In this document: one piece after another, positions 1-9,541 of the stretch
How positions within the stretch are numbered: the stretch's first letter is position 1
Layout: each line of letters starts with the position of its first letter
From: Adhaeribacter pallidiroseus
Lineage (GTDB): Bacteria > Bacteroidota > Bacteroidia > Cytophagales > Hymenobacteraceae
Assembly: GCF_003340495.1 (NCBI RefSeq)
Contig: NZ_QASA01000001.1
Span: 2,976,001 to 3,040,000 of the forward strand
DNA: 64,000 bases
Direction of reading: 5' to 3'
Position numbers and translations under genes: made by a program
Notes under the pieces: generated by a model
Told to the model about the DNA's origin: nothing
The model's database searches: none
The model's input: only the letters and a program-made list of their open reading frames with translations

Positions 1-898
1 CGTTGTTTTCCGGGTTGCTTTCGTTCTCTTCTTCGCCGGCATCTTGCCGAAGTACCGTATCTGAATCATCCGTAAGCGCATCTAATAACTTATTTACTTC
101 CGTAGCTTTTTCTGTTTCGTTTAATTTCTCGAACGATACCGCTAAGTTGCGCAACGCTCGTTTAATAATGTCCGGATTAGAGCAAGGCTCATAAAAGATA
201 TCGACCGGGTGCAAGTTTAGCTGCAAAATATACGAATCAATATCGGCTTTCGATAAGATTAAGCCTCGGTTATACACATTAATATAAAACTGGTAGCCGT
301 CCTTTTTGTAAGTCAGAATAAATAAGTTCGGCAGATTAACCCCGTAAACCGGCAAGCCTAGCTTTTGCGCCACGGTCAGGTAAATAACGCATAAAGTTAA
401 CGGATTGCCTCTTTGCGTTTCTAGTGCCAGGTGCAGCATGGAATTAGCCGGCGAATGAAAATTTTTAGTGTTAGCCGAAAACTTATAAATGCGGAATAAA
501 ACGTGATTTAAGGCTTTGATTTGGTCGTAAGGATGCATATCTGGTTTAATGTGCAACCAGGCTTCGTAATAAATCTGGTCCAGCGTTTTATTAATTACCG
601 CTAAATCAGCATCTGGGTATTGGTAAGTATTCACTAACCACATGCCCTCGATTAAACTCTGTCCTCCTGTTTTTCGCCAAGTGGCTAATCTACTTAATAA
701 AGATTCATACTGTAGTTTATGAATCAGATCTTCGATTTTTTTCTGTACCTCGGGGTTAATGCTTTCTTCCCAGTGTTCTTCTAAAAAAGGAATTACCGGC
801 TCACCCAGCGATACAATTTTATCTTCTACGTGTACGGATATTTCCTGGTCCTCGTCGTCGAGTAAAGATATTAAAGCTTTTATTTCTTGATTTGTCAC
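1..898 (-). CDS. Transglutaminase-like / SirB1-family protein, 3' end cut by window edge
   Basis: Read on the minus strand from a GTG at 898; an in-frame TAA lies two codons upstream, so no longer start is possible. The 299 visible codons run off the left edge, so the C-terminus is missing. The middle of the protein has the pattern RGNPLTLCVIYL...GLPVYGVNLPNLF, typical of the Transglut_core2 domain found in SirB1-like proteins. The N-terminal third is an acidic helical region. The last visible part is rich in Glu and Asn. Biochemical role of this family is poorly known in Bacteroidota. No signal peptide is visible, so it is probably cytoplasmic. Confidence 0.8.
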   Translation of the reverse strand, partial: MTNQEIKALISLLDDEDQEISVHVEDKIVSLGEPVIPFLEEHWEESINPEVQKKIEDLIHKLQYESLLSRLATWRKTGGQSLIEGMWLVNTYQYPDADLAVINKTLDQIYYEAWLHIKPDMHPYDQIKALNHVLFRIYKFSANTKNFHSPANSMLHLALETQRGNPLTLCVIYLTVAQKLGLPVYGVNLPNLFILTYKKDGYQFYINVYNRGLILSKADIDSYILQLNLHPVDIFYEPCSNPDIIKRALRNLAVSFEKLNETEKATEVNKLLDALTDDSDTVLRQDAGEEENESNPENN

Positions 899-906
899 TC
901 TTTAAT

Positions 907-1085
907 AATTAGAAATTAAAAATTAGAAATCCATTCCATATTGTTTTCTTATTTCTGATTAACACTAACAAAATTACCTGATCCCTGCGTTTCCTTTTTG
1001 CCGCGCTACTTAAAAAGAATTTTCGCTTCTTTCAAACGAAGGAAGGCGTACAAATTTCTAATTTTAAATTTTTAATTTCTAATTT
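907..1085. repeat. Non-coding spacer bounded by AT-rich inverted repeats
   Basis: Positions 907-930 read AATTAGAAATTAAAAATT followed by AGAAAT, and 1053-1085 carry nearly the same string in inverted orientation. About 120 bp of ordinary sequence without an ORF lies between. A related string occurs at 7447-7483. It looks like a short dispersed repeat family; function unknown. Confidence 0.45.
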
Positions 1086-1092
1086 ATTTTCT

Positions 1093-2727
1093 TCAGGTTT
1101 GAATAACACCCACATTAAATGGTTTTTCGATGGGGGCATGGTTGGCCGCCGCAATGCCTAAAGATATTACCTGGCGCGTTTCTAATGGATCAATTATCCC
1201 GTCTACCCACAGACGGGCTGCCGCGTAATACGGCGAGAGTTGTTCGTTGTAGCTAGTAGTAATTTTATCTAATAATTCTTTTTCGGCCGTGGGCGTAATG
1301 GTTTCGCCTTTACTTTTTAATGAAGCTACCTGAATTTGCAATAAAGTATTCGCGGCGGCCGCTCCACTCATTACGGCCATTTGCGCGGTGGGCCAGGCGA
1401 AAATCAATCGCGGATCGTAGGCTTTGCCGCACATGGCGTAGTTGCCAGCCCCGTATGAGTTACCAATGATAATCGTAAACTTAGGTACTACCGAGTTTGC
1501 CATGGCATTTACCATTTTAGCCCCGTCTTTTATAATGCCGCCTTGTTCGGCTTTGCTACCTACCATAAATCCCGATACATCCTGCAGAAAAATCAAAGGT
1601 ATTTTTTTCTGATTACAGTTCATGATAAACCGGGCCGCCTTATCGGCCGAGTCCGAATAAATGACCCCACCCATTTGCAGCTCGCCTTTTTTGGTTTTTA
1701 CCATTTTCCGCTGATTAGCCACAATGCCCACGGCCCAACCGTCAACGCGGGCCAGGCCACAAATTAAAGTTTGCCCGTATAATTCTTTATAAGGTTCAAA
1801 CTCCGAATGATCTACCAGCCGCCGGATGATTTCCAGCATATCGTAGGGCTTCACGCGGTCTGCGGGCAAGTAGCCGTAAATTTCAGCTGGCTTTAATTGC
1901 GGCGGTGCCGGAGTTGTGCGGTTGAAACCGGCTTTTTGGGGCTCGCCTATTTTATCGAAAATATTGCGAATGGCATCTAGACATTCCTGGTCATTTTTAA
2001 ATTTATAATCGGTAACCCCCGAAATTTCGGTGTGGGTAGTGGCACCACCGAGCGTTTCGTTGTCCACCGATTCCCCGATGGCGGCTTTTACCAGGTAAGA
2101 ACCGGCCAGAAAAATAGAACCGGTTTGGTCCACAATCATGGCTTCATCGGACATGATGGGCAAGTAAGCGCCACCCGCCACGCAGCTCCCCATAATCGCC
2201 GAAATTTGAATAATACCCATGGCCGACATTACGGCATTATTCCGGAAAATGCGGCCAAAGTGTTCTTTATCCGGAAATATTTCGTCTTGCAAAGGCAGGT
2301 AAACCCCGGCACTATCTACCAGGTAAATAATAGGCAGTTTGTTTTCCAGAGCAATTTCCTGGGCGCGTAAGTTTTTCTTAGCCGTAATCGGGAACCAGGC
2401 GCCGGCTTTCACGGTAGCATCGTTAGCCACTACCACGCATAAGCGGCCTTTTACGTAGCCCAGCATCACTACTACGCCCCCGCTGGGGCAGCCGCCGTGC
2501 TCCGGGTACATGTTTTCGCCGGCCAAAGCGCCAATTTCTACATATTCGGCACTTTCGTCTAACAAGTATTTAATTCGTTCCCGGGCCGTTAATTTTCCTT
2601 TTGCGCGCTGGGCTTCCAGCCGTTTCGTACCCCCTCCCACATACACGTTTTTCAACTTACTTTTTAGTTGATAGATCTGCTGTTTTAGTACATCTTCATT
2701 TTTATGAAAATCGGTAGTTTGTTCCAT
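1093..2727 (-). CDS. Acyl-CoA carboxylase, carboxyltransferase (beta) subunit, probably methylcrotonyl-CoA type
   Basis: This 544-residue protein is a biotin-dependent carboxyltransferase with the two-domain crotonase-like fold of PccB/MccB proteins. It transfers carboxyl from carboxybiotin to an acyl-CoA in the cytoplasm. The N-half motif FPDKEHFGRIF...MGSCVAGGAYLPIMSDE resembles the MCC beta subunit more than propionyl-CoA carboxylase. The C-half has the QDVSGFMVG and GNSYGAGNYAMCGKAY motifs. Length matches MccB (about 535-560). No biotin carboxylase or biotin carrier gene is adjacent, so the partner must be encoded elsewhere. Substrate (3-methylcrotonyl-CoA, leucine breakdown) is inferred from motif resemblance only. 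Confidence 0.88.
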   Translation of the reverse strand: MEQTTDFHKNEDVLKQQIYQLKSKLKNVYVGGGTKRLEAQRAKGKLTARERIKYLLDESAEYVEIGALAGENMYPEHGGCPSGGVVVMLGYVKGRLCVVVANDATVKAGAWFPITAKKNLRAQEIALENKLPIIYLVDSAGVYLPLQDEIFPDKEHFGRIFRNNAVMSAMGIIQISAIMGSCVAGGAYLPIMSDEAMIVDQTGSIFLAGSYLVKAAIGESVDNETLGGATTHTEISGVTDYKFKNDQECLDAIRNIFDKIGEPQKAGFNRTTPAPPQLKPAEIYGYLPADRVKPYDMLEIIRRLVDHSEFEPYKELYGQTLICGLARVDGWAVGIVANQRKMVKTKKGELQMGGVIYSDSADKAARFIMNCNQKKIPLIFLQDVSGFMVGSKAEQGGIIKDGAKMVNAMANSVVPKFTIIIGNSYGAGNYAMCGKAYDPRLIFAWPTAQMAVMSGAAAANTLLQIQVASLKSKGETITPTAEKELLDKITTSYNEQLSPYYAAARLWVDGIIDPLETRQVISLGIAAANHAPIEKPFNVGVIQT

Positions 2728-2746
2728 CGTAAACGGCTATAGCATA

Positions 2747-2772
2747 AAAAATCCGCCTGGAAGCGGATTTTT
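2747..2772 (-). terminator. Rho-independent terminator after the amidase-MlaD operon
   Basis: Ten-base perfect stem AAAAATCCGC / GCGGATTTTT with loop CTGGAA. T-runs lie on both sides, so it could work in both directions. It sits downstream of the MlaD gene and just upstream of the carboxyltransferase gene. Confidence 0.8.
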
Positions 2773-2892
2773 AAATTTAAGTTTATATTGGAGCAGTATA
2801 TGAGCGGGTAGGTAGATAAAAATTTAAAAAAATGCTCCTGATTAGTTCTTTAGTACATGATTTACTCCTACCTGATGGGCGAAATGGAAAAA

Positions 2893-3906
2893 TTATTTAT
2901 TTTGTACTTCACCCACTACTCCCGTATTTTCAACAGTATTCGCATTCCGCACCTTATCCGCCGATTTTACATTATCTGCTTGCTTCACTTTTGTACCACC
3001 CCCAATTAACGAGAAGTGAACGTAGCGTTTGGGATTAGCTTTTAAATCCTGCAGCAAAGCATTTAAACTTTCGGTAGACGCGTTCATGTTCCGGTACAAA
3101 GAGTCGTCGTTCATAATTTTACCTAAAGTACCGCTATCCTGGTTAAATTTCTTAATCATAGATTGGGCTTCGGCTATGGTGGTGTTTAATTGCCGCACTG
3201 TGGTATTAATAGGAGCTCTTTTTAAAGTATCGGTTATTTGACTCAAATTAGTAGCTAACTGACTAAATTTTTGTTCTGTATTTTTTAAAGAAGAAGTAAG
3301 ATCAGCCACGTTAGTAGTAATGCGGTTAATGTTGCGTTGGTTAGCTACCATTAAATTTTTTACGGCCTCGGTGGTAGCCTGCGTATTTAAGATAGTAGCT
3401 TGAATGCTGCGCTTCGCATCTTCGCCGAAAAAAGCATTTAATTTTAACAAGGTAGAGTCAATAGTACCTAATACCGGCATGGCTTTAGCCGTGAGCATAT
3501 CCGTTATACTTTTTTCAACAAAAGGTGTTAAGGTTTCGCCGCCGGTAAACTGTTTAGTATTAGGCCGTAAGAAAAAGGTGATTGCTTTACCGCCTAATAA
3601 ATCACTGTTCGATAAACTGGCAATCGTAGAGTCGCCAACGGCTATATCTTTATCCACGGAAAGCGTTACCCGGATTTTATTATTCTTATCTTTCAGAATA
3701 TACATATCCTTTACGGTACCTATTTTCACCCCATTTAATACAATAGGAGCAGAAATATTCAATCCATCTACGCTTTCATACTCCACGTAGAAAGTATTAC
3801 TAGAAGAGAATAAATCGCTTCCCCGAAGAAAGGTATAACCAAAATACAGCATTACTATAGCTACAATGCCCAGTAAAGCAACTTTTATTTCTTTAGAAAA
3901 TTTCAC
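2893..3906 (-). CDS. MlaD/MCE-domain protein
   Basis: 337 residues. One N-terminal membrane anchor (residues about 8-27) is followed by an MCE domain (about 37-115) with the features GLNISAPIVLNGVKIGTV and GGKAITFFL. The rest is a long helical, coiled-coil-like region with Asn/Thr-rich segments and a low-complexity C-terminus. MCE proteins such as E. coli MlaD form rings that ferry phospholipids across the periplasm. It lies 20 bp downstream of the amidase gene on the same strand, so they are probably co-transcribed. No MlaE or MlaF permease genes are nearby. Confidence 0.87.
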   Translation of the reverse strand: MKFSKEIKVALLGIVAIVMLYFGYTFLRGSDLFSSSNTFYVEYESVDGLNISAPIVLNGVKIGTVKDMYILKDKNNKIRVTLSVDKDIAVGDSTIASLSNSDLLGGKAITFFLRPNTKQFTGGETLTPFVEKSITDMLTAKAMPVLGTIDSTLLKLNAFFGEDAKRSIQATILNTQATTEAVKNLMVANQRNINRITTNVADLTSSLKNTEQKFSQLATNLSQITDTLKRAPINTTVRQLNTTIAEAQSMIKKFNQDSGTLGKIMNDDSLYRNMNASTESLNALLQDLKANPKRYVHFSLIGGGTKVKQADNVKSADKVRNANTVENTGVVGEVQNK

Positions 3907-3926
3907 GTAGGTTGTTTTAAGTTGAA

Positions 3927-4709
3927 TTAGTTTGTGGCTTCGAGTTCTTGTTTATACTCTTTAAATGCCCGGTATATGCCTGAAGCAATATACGATTGTC
4001 CCGATTTATCGTTGAGATATTTTTCTTCTTCTGGATTTGTTAAAAAACCTGTTTCAATTAACACACTGGGCATGGCTGATTTCCAGAGTACTATTAAGCC
4101 GGCTTGCTTTACGCCGCGGCTTTTGCGGCTCACTTTATTTTCGAACTGGTTTTCGACCATCGAAGCAAAACGCAAGCTATTATCCATGTAAGCGCTTTGC
4201 CGGAGGGATAGTAATATATGACTCTGTGGCGAGTTGGGATCAAAGCCATCGTAGTTTTCTTTATACCCTTCTTCTTTTAAAATTACGGAATTTTCACGTT
4301 TGGCTACTTTCAAGTTTCCTTCGGAAGTATGCAACCCCATCGTGAAAGTTTCGGTGCCAAATGCCCCTGTTGGACCCGAATTACAGTGGATAGAGATAAA
4401 TAGGTCCGCGTTATTTTTGTTAGCAATCCCAGCCCGGTCAATTAGTTCTACGAACACATTAGACTTCCGGGTATAAATTACTTTAACTTCCGGCAAATTT
4501 TCTTCGATTAAGTTACCTACTTGCAGGGCTACTTTTAAAGCTACATCTTTTTCTTTCGAAAACCGACCGCTGCACCCATTATCGTGGGCTCCGTGCCCAG
4601 CATCAATCACTACGGTTCGCACCCGGTTATCCCGGCGAATTAAGTTGGTACTAAATCCAGAAAAAACAAAAATCAGGGCCGGCAACAAAAATAAAACAAT
4701 ATTTCTCAC
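3927..4709 (-). CDS. N-acetylmuramoyl-L-alanine amidase (Amidase_3)
   Basis: 260 residues with an N-terminal signal/anchor segment and a single Amidase_3 domain. The zinc ligands are visible: VVIDAGHGAHD (His), the acidic residue in the SKEKDVAL segment, and SIHCNS (His). The C-terminal catalytic Glu is in VLIETGFLTNPEE. The enzyme cleaves the amide between MurNAc and the stem peptide in the periplasm. First gene of a two-gene unit with the MlaD homologue; divergent from lptD, so this is a small cell-envelope neighbourhood. Confidence 0.92.
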   Translation of the reverse strand: MRNIVLFLLPALIFVFSGFSTNLIRRDNRVRTVVIDAGHGAHDNGCSGRFSKEKDVALKVALQVGNLIEENLPEVKVIYTRKSNVFVELIDRAGIANKNNADLFISIHCNSGPTGAFGTETFTMGLHTSEGNLKVAKRENSVILKEEGYKENYDGFDPNSPQSHILLSLRQSAYMDNSLRFASMVENQFENKVSRKSRGVKQAGLIVLWKSAMPSVLIETGFLTNPEEEKYLNDKSGQSYIASGIYRAFKEYKQELEATN

Positions 4710-4738
4710 GACTTTCGTTACATTAAAACTAATGATCT

Positions 4739-4754
4739 TACCTTTGCAAAAATA
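4739..4754. promoter_or_regulatory. Back-to-back -7 boxes of the divergent amidase and lptD promoters
   Basis: On the plus strand TACCTTTG (4739-4746) fits the Bacteroidota -7 consensus TAnnTTTG. The directly adjoining CAAAAATA (4747-4754) is TATTTTTG on the minus strand. Candidate -33 elements (TTTC-like) lie about 21 bp outward on each side. The two promoters would overlap and probably exclude each other. Confidence 0.55.
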
Positions 4755-4794
4755 TATAAAAAGCTAATTAATTCTGAAACGTTTACCACACATT

Positions 4795-7440
4795 TTGAGG
4801 ATATTCCTAGCTATCGTATTTGCTTTGTCAGGAGTGATAAATGCCTGGGCGCAACAAACGCCCAACCGGACAACTACACCCCAAACGCCGGAAATTTTGG
4901 TGGATACCGCAAAAGTAAAACAAGATTCGATCCAAGGTGATATCACAACCACCATTAAATATACCGCTAAGGATTCTATTGTTTTAAACGTACAAAACCG
5001 GTTGGTTAATATGTACAACGACGCCAGTATTGATTATGGCACCATGTCGTTAAAAGCGCATACTACCCAATTAGATTATAAAACCAACCTGGTGAATGCG
5101 ATTGGCTCCAAAGATTCGACGGGAAAAGCCTTAGGTACACCGCTGTTTAAAGACGACCAGCAAACGTATGAAGCCGAACAGATTAGCTATAATTTCAAAA
5201 CCAAAAAAGGAAAGATCCGGGAGGTGGTAACTAAGCAGGGCGAAGGTTTTCTGCACGCCGAAGTAGTTAAAAAGACCGAAGGCGATGCCATGTACGGGAT
5301 TCATTCGAAGTATACGACCTGCGATTTACCGCACCCGCATTTTTACATTAACTCGAGTAAAATGAAGGCGATACCGGGTAAAAAGATTTTTACCGGGCCA
5401 TTTAATTTAGTTTTTGGCGATATTCCCACTCCCCTGGGTTTTCTGTTTGGTTATTTCCCGACGCCGAAAAAGCGCAGCTCCGGCTTAATTATACCAACTT
5501 TTGGGGAATCGCGGCAACGTGGTTTTTACTTACGCAACGGCGGATATTATTTTGTATTAAACGAGAATATTGATATGCGCTTAACCGGCGATATTTACTC
5601 GCTTGGCAGCTACGGCCTGCAGTTACAGTCGATGTACATTAAACGGTACCGGTACCGGGGTAATATCAGTATGAGTTATAGTTCTAATAAAACGCCGGTA
5701 ACATCCGCCAGCGAGGCCACTATTGGGCCGGGCAACTTTAATCGCATAGAGCCTAAATCTTTTTGGATTAGTGCCAGCCATACGCCTACTACTTTACGCC
5801 CGGGCGGTAAATGGTCGGCCAGTGTAAATGCCGGTACGCAGTTTTATAACCGTCAGAACCGCTTCGATAGCCCAGCCTTGGCGCTTAATAATACGTTTAA
5901 TTCCAGCGTACAGTATCAGTTTGCCAAACCTACCTCACCGTTTACCTTAACGGCCTCGGCTTTGCACAACATGAATACTACCACGGGTGTTCATAATTTC
6001 ACTTTACCCGAAGCCACTTTTGCCGTAAACCGCCAAACACCGTTAAAATGGTTTCAGAAAAAAAGCAGCGGCAGCTGGTTCGAAGATATTGCTTTGAGCT
6101 ATAATGTAAGTGCGCGTAACTTAATATCTACCCAAATTAACAGCAGCACTTTAAGTGGTGTCCCCAATTTAGTGGGAGGTAGTGCTGTGGATACGGTTTT
6201 AAAATTAAATGGTAAAAACTTCCGGCGTATTCTGGCTAATGCTGATTATGGCATTCAGCACTCTTTACCCATTACGATGAACAGCATTCGGCTGTTTAAG
6301 TTTTTTCAGTTATCGCCTGGTTTAAGTTACAACGAGACTTGGTTTTTTAAAAAATTCGATTACAATTATCTGAACAACTTAAACGCTGTGCGGATAGATA
6401 CTACTAACGGGTTTTACCGGGCATATACCTACGCAGCCAATGCCAGTTTAAGTACCCGGGTATACGGTACCTATATTATCAAAGGCAAAAAAATAGAGGC
6501 CATTCGCCACTTGATGACGCCTAATATCAGTTACTCCTATAATCCGGATTTTTCAAAAAAATACACCCGCCAAGTGCAAGTGGGCCGGCGAGATATTGAA
6601 GATAATATTCCGATTCAATATTTACCAATTTACCGGAGTTTATACGGAGTTCCCACTTCTTTCCGGCAGAGCAACATGAACTTTAGCTTAACGAATAACG
6701 TGGAGATGAAAGTAAGAGCTAAATCGGATACCGCTAGTACCTTCGAGAAAGTGAGTTTGATTGATAACCTGGGGATTACTTCGGGGTACAACTTTGCCGC
6801 CGATTCGTTTCAGTTGCAAAATTTTAATATTCAGTTCCGGACTCTTTTGTTTAAAAAATTAAATTTATTCTCGAATGCCGTTTTTGATCCATACAAAATA
6901 ACTAAGGAAGGTCGCCGGTTAAACGAGTATAGTTTAAGTAGCGGCCAATTAGCCCGTTTAGTTAATGCCAACCTGAATATGTCGATGGAATTGAACCCGG
7001 AGGCTTTGAAGAAGGGATCGCAAACCGCACAAGAACAAGCGCCGCGCACCAATCGGCCTTCGCTGGAAACCAATCAGAATCTAGTAGCCGAGTACGTTGA
7101 TTTTAAAATTCCGTGGACTTTAAGTTTAAATTTTACGGCTTCCTATTTTAAAAGTACCTCGTTGCGTGCGGAGGATCAAATATCCAAATCGTTGGGGGTA
7201 GATGGTTCGGTAAACCTTACCGAGAAATGGAAAGTTACTTACAGCACCGGTTATGATTTTCAGTTTAAGCAAATGACGTATACCAGCTTAAACATTTACC
7301 GCGATTTGCACTGCTGGGAAATGAGTATTTCGTGGGTGCCGTTTGGGGAATATCAATCCTACTCCATTAATATTAATGCGCGATCTTCTATCCTGCGCGA
7401 TTTAAAACTTTCGCGTAACCGGGGCATTAACTGGCGCTAG
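4795..7440 (+). CDS. lptD: LPS-assembly outer-membrane protein LptD (Bacteroidota type)
   Basis: 881 residues from a TTG codon, giving a signal peptide that ends in NAWAQ. No ATG occurs before the upstream in-frame stop at 4765; an alternative start at CTG 4774 or ATT 4771 would add a basic KRLPH segment to the signal peptide. An OstA/LptA-like N-domain (about 60-200) is followed by a long C-terminal beta-barrel with many alternating aromatic strands. It also has the conserved GDIPTPLGFLFGYFP region and the CDLPHPHFYI segment. LptD inserts lipopolysaccharide into the outer leaflet together with LptE, which is not in this window. It is longer than E. coli LptD (784 residues), as usual in this phylum. 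Confidence 0.85.
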   Translation: MRIFLAIVFALSGVINAWAQQTPNRTTTPQTPEILVDTAKVKQDSIQGDITTTIKYTAKDSIVLNVQNRLVNMYNDASIDYGTMSLKAHTTQLDYKTNLVNAIGSKDSTGKALGTPLFKDDQQTYEAEQISYNFKTKKGKIREVVTKQGEGFLHAEVVKKTEGDAMYGIHSKYTTCDLPHPHFYINSSKMKAIPGKKIFTGPFNLVFGDIPTPLGFLFGYFPTPKKRSSGLIIPTFGESRQRGFYLRNGGYYFVLNENIDMRLTGDIYSLGSYGLQLQSMYIKRYRYRGNISMSYSSNKTPVTSASEATIGPGNFNRIEPKSFWISASHTPTTLRPGGKWSASVNAGTQFYNRQNRFDSPALALNNTFNSSVQYQFAKPTSPFTLTASALHNMNTTTGVHNFTLPEATFAVNRQTPLKWFQKKSSGSWFEDIALSYNVSARNLISTQINSSTLSGVPNLVGGSAVDTVLKLNGKNFRRILANADYGIQHSLPITMNSIRLFKFFQLSPGLSYNETWFFKKFDYNYLNNLNAVRIDTTNGFYRAYTYAANASLSTRVYGTYIIKGKKIEAIRHLMTPNISYSYNPDFSKKYTRQVQVGRRDIEDNIPIQYLPIYRSLYGVPTSFRQSNMNFSLTNNVEMKVRAKSDTASTFEKVSLIDNLGITSGYNFAADSFQLQNFNIQFRTLLFKKLNLFSNAVFDPYKITKEGRRLNEYSLSSGQLARLVNANLNMSMELNPEALKKGSQTAQEQAPRTNRPSLETNQNLVAEYVDFKIPWTLSLNFTASYFKSTSLRAEDQISKSLGVDGSVNLTEKWKVTYSTGYDFQFKQMTYTSLNIYRDLHCWEMSISWVPFGEYQSYSININARSSILRDLKLSRNRGINWR

Positions 7441-7446
7441 GCCTAT

Positions 7447-7605
7447 TTAAATTAGAAATTATGAATTAGAAATTAAAAATTAAACTTAATATTACGCCTC
7501 TTCTGCTATCCGCGAAAGAGGTTTTTTTTAAGGATAGATTTTTATCAATTAAGAAAGAAGCCCGTATGGCAACTAGCATCTTACGTGATTTATAATTCAT
7601 AATTT
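7447..7605. repeat. AT-rich spacer with short inverted repeats between lptD and panB
   Basis: The stretch starts with AATTAGAAATTATGAATTAG plus further copies of the AATTAGAAATT unit, and ends near 7588-7605 with ATAATTCATAATTTT, the inverted form. It holds no ORF. It is related to the spacer repeat at 907-1085. Confidence 0.4.
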
Positions 7606-7611
7606 TCCCTT

Positions 7612-8430
7612 ATGTCCGTTCATCGAAAAGATATAAAACTTATTACTACGCATCAGTTACAGGCCATGAAAGAACGGGGTGAGAAAATTTCGATGCTTAC
7701 GGCCTACGATTTTTCAATGGCCTCCATTCTGGATGGAGCTGGTATTGATGTGTTACTCGTGGGTGATTCCGCCTCGAATGTTATGGCCGGGCATACCACT
7801 ACCCTACCCATTACCTTAGATCAAATGATCTACCACGCTTCCTCGGTGATTAGAGCGGTAAAACGAGCTTTTGTAGTGGTCGACCTTCCTTTTGGCTCCT
7901 ACCAAGGTAACTCATCGGAGGCATTACGTTCCGCTATTCGGATTATGAAAGAATCCGGTGCCCACGGTATTAAACTGGAAGGTGGCAGTGAGATTAAAGA
8001 TTCTGTAATCCGGATTTTAAGCGCGGGCGTGCCGGTAATGGGCCATTTAGGGTTAACGCCGCAATCTATTTATAAGTTTGGTACCTATACGGTACGTGCC
8101 AAAGAAGAACAAGAAGCTAAAAAGTTACTGGAAGATGCTTTACTGCTCGAAGAAATAGGGTGTTTTGCCTTAGTACTCGAAAAAATACCTTCCGAATTGG
8201 CTCGCCAGGTAGCCGAAGGTTTGCGTATCCCGGTAATTGGCATTGGTGCCGGTCCGGCCGTAGATGGTCAGGTCTTGGTTACGCACGATTTATTAGGCAT
8301 AACCAAAGAATTTAAGCCCCGGTTTTTGCGACGTTACGCCGATTTAAATGACACCATGACAAAAGCCGTTAGCGAATACATAACGGACGTAAAATCACGC
8401 GATTTCCCTAGTCTGGAAGAAGCTTACTAG
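7612..8430 (+). CDS. panB: 3-methyl-2-oxobutanoate hydroxymethyltransferase
   Basis: 272 residues, the usual PanB length. It transfers a hydroxymethyl group from 5,10-methylene-THF to 2-oxoisovalerate, the first step of pantothenate synthesis. Typical signatures are [31 protein letters not shown] (metal and substrate site) and [20 protein letters not shown]. Start ATG 7612 gives the usual N-terminus. Other pantothenate genes are absent, so it is probably monocistronic. Cytoplasmic. Confidence 0.95.
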   Translation: MSVHRKDIKLITTHQLQAMKERGEKISMLTAYDFSMASILDGAGIDVLLVGDSASNVMAGHTTTLPITLDQMIYHASSVIRAVKRAFVVVDLPFGSYQGNSSEALRSAIRIMKESGAHGIKLEGGSEIKDSVIRILSAGVPVMGHLGLTPQSIYKFGTYTVRAKEEQEAKKLLEDALLLEEIGCFALVLEKIPSELARQVAEGLRIPVIGIGAGPAVDGQVLVTHDLLGITKEFKPRFLRRYADLNDTMTKAVSEYITDVKSRDFPSLEEAY

Positions 8431-8683
8431 TAGCAGGTTATAAGTTGTAAGTGGCAGGTTGAATTGGTTTAAGGTTAAGAATTTTAAAAATTTAACCAGT
8501 TAAACAAGGTACATGGTTGAATATAAGAAATTTAAAATTCCCAAATACTTAAAACAGCTAAACAGTCATGTATTGCCAGTGGAAAGATTTTTTAATATTC
8601 GCAACATTACCACCCGTATATTTTTAAGCAATCAAATTACTCTGATCAGGTTAAAATTCTGCATTTTTATTTTACATTAAAAA

Positions 8684-9394
8684 GTGGTTGATATTGGGCA
8701 ATTTATAATTTACGAAGATAACCATTTGATTGTAGTTAATAAACCCGCCGGCTTATTAGTACAAGGCGATGAAACTGGTGATGTACCTTTATCCGAATTA
8801 GTAAAACTGTATTTAAAAGAAAAATACCAAAAGCCGGGCAATGTATTCACCGGCGTCGTGCATCGCCTCGACCGGCCGGTTAGTGGCCTTGTTTTACTGG
8901 CCAAAACTTCCAAAGCTTTAGCGCGCATGAATGAGCAGTTTCGAAACAATACTGTTCAAAAAACCTATCTGGCTATAACTAATCATCCGCCCATTCATAC
9001 CCAGGCGCGCTTAATTCATTGGCTCGTTAAAGACGAAAAACGCAATACAACGCAAGCACACGTAAAAGAAGTACCTAACAGTTTGCGGGCTGAGTTAAGT
9101 TATCAGTTCATCCGTCAGGAAGCAGAATTTAGCTTATTACAAGTAAATCCTGTAACCGGCCGGCCCCACCAAATACGGGTGCAGTTAGCCAGCCAAAAAA
9201 GTACTATTGTGGGCGATGTAAAATATGGCGCTCCGGCCTTATTACCAAATAAAAGTATTTGCCTGCATGCCTTTTTTTTAAAATTTCTGCATCCCGTACG
9301 CCACGAACCGGTTTTTGTATCGGCGCTGCCACCTGCTACTTATCCCTGGAATTTGTTCCAACAACAAATAAACCTCCTTGTTTCCAAACCATGA
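8684..9394 (+). CDS. RluA-family RNA pseudouridine synthase
   Basis: 236 residues starting at GTG 8684. The RluA catalytic signature is visible as VVHRLDRPVSGLVLLAKT, with the catalytic Asp in HRLDR, and the C-terminal part has the TGRPHQIRVQLA motif. No N-terminal S4 domain is present, so it is a short, catalytic-core-only member. It isomerises uridine to pseudouridine in rRNA or tRNA; the target cannot be told from sequence. The 253-bp gap between panB and this gene holds no ORF. Confidence 0.9.
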   Translation: MVDIGQFIIYEDNHLIVVNKPAGLLVQGDETGDVPLSELVKLYLKEKYQKPGNVFTGVVHRLDRPVSGLVLLAKTSKALARMNEQFRNNTVQKTYLAITNHPPIHTQARLIHWLVKDEKRNTTQAHVKEVPNSLRAELSYQFIRQEAEFSLLQVNPVTGRPHQIRVQLASQKSTIVGDVKYGAPALLPNKSICLHAFFLKFLHPVRHEPVFVSALPPATYPWNLFQQQINLLVSKP

Positions 9395-9541
9395 ATTTTA
9401 GCAATTTTACGTGAAAAACTTTACTATAATTTCAGAAGTTTAGGCTTGGTGTTGTAGCTTTGTGAACTTAATAGGAACAAAACTGTTTTACACTAAACTC
9501 CATTATTGTAGTTTTCACCTTCAAATATTATTTTATTAAAG

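Noticed and set aside
3404-3790. 128-codon plus-strand frame opposite the MlaD gene
   Set aside because: It lies wholly inside a well-supported gene on the other strand and has no family features; an antisense shadow.
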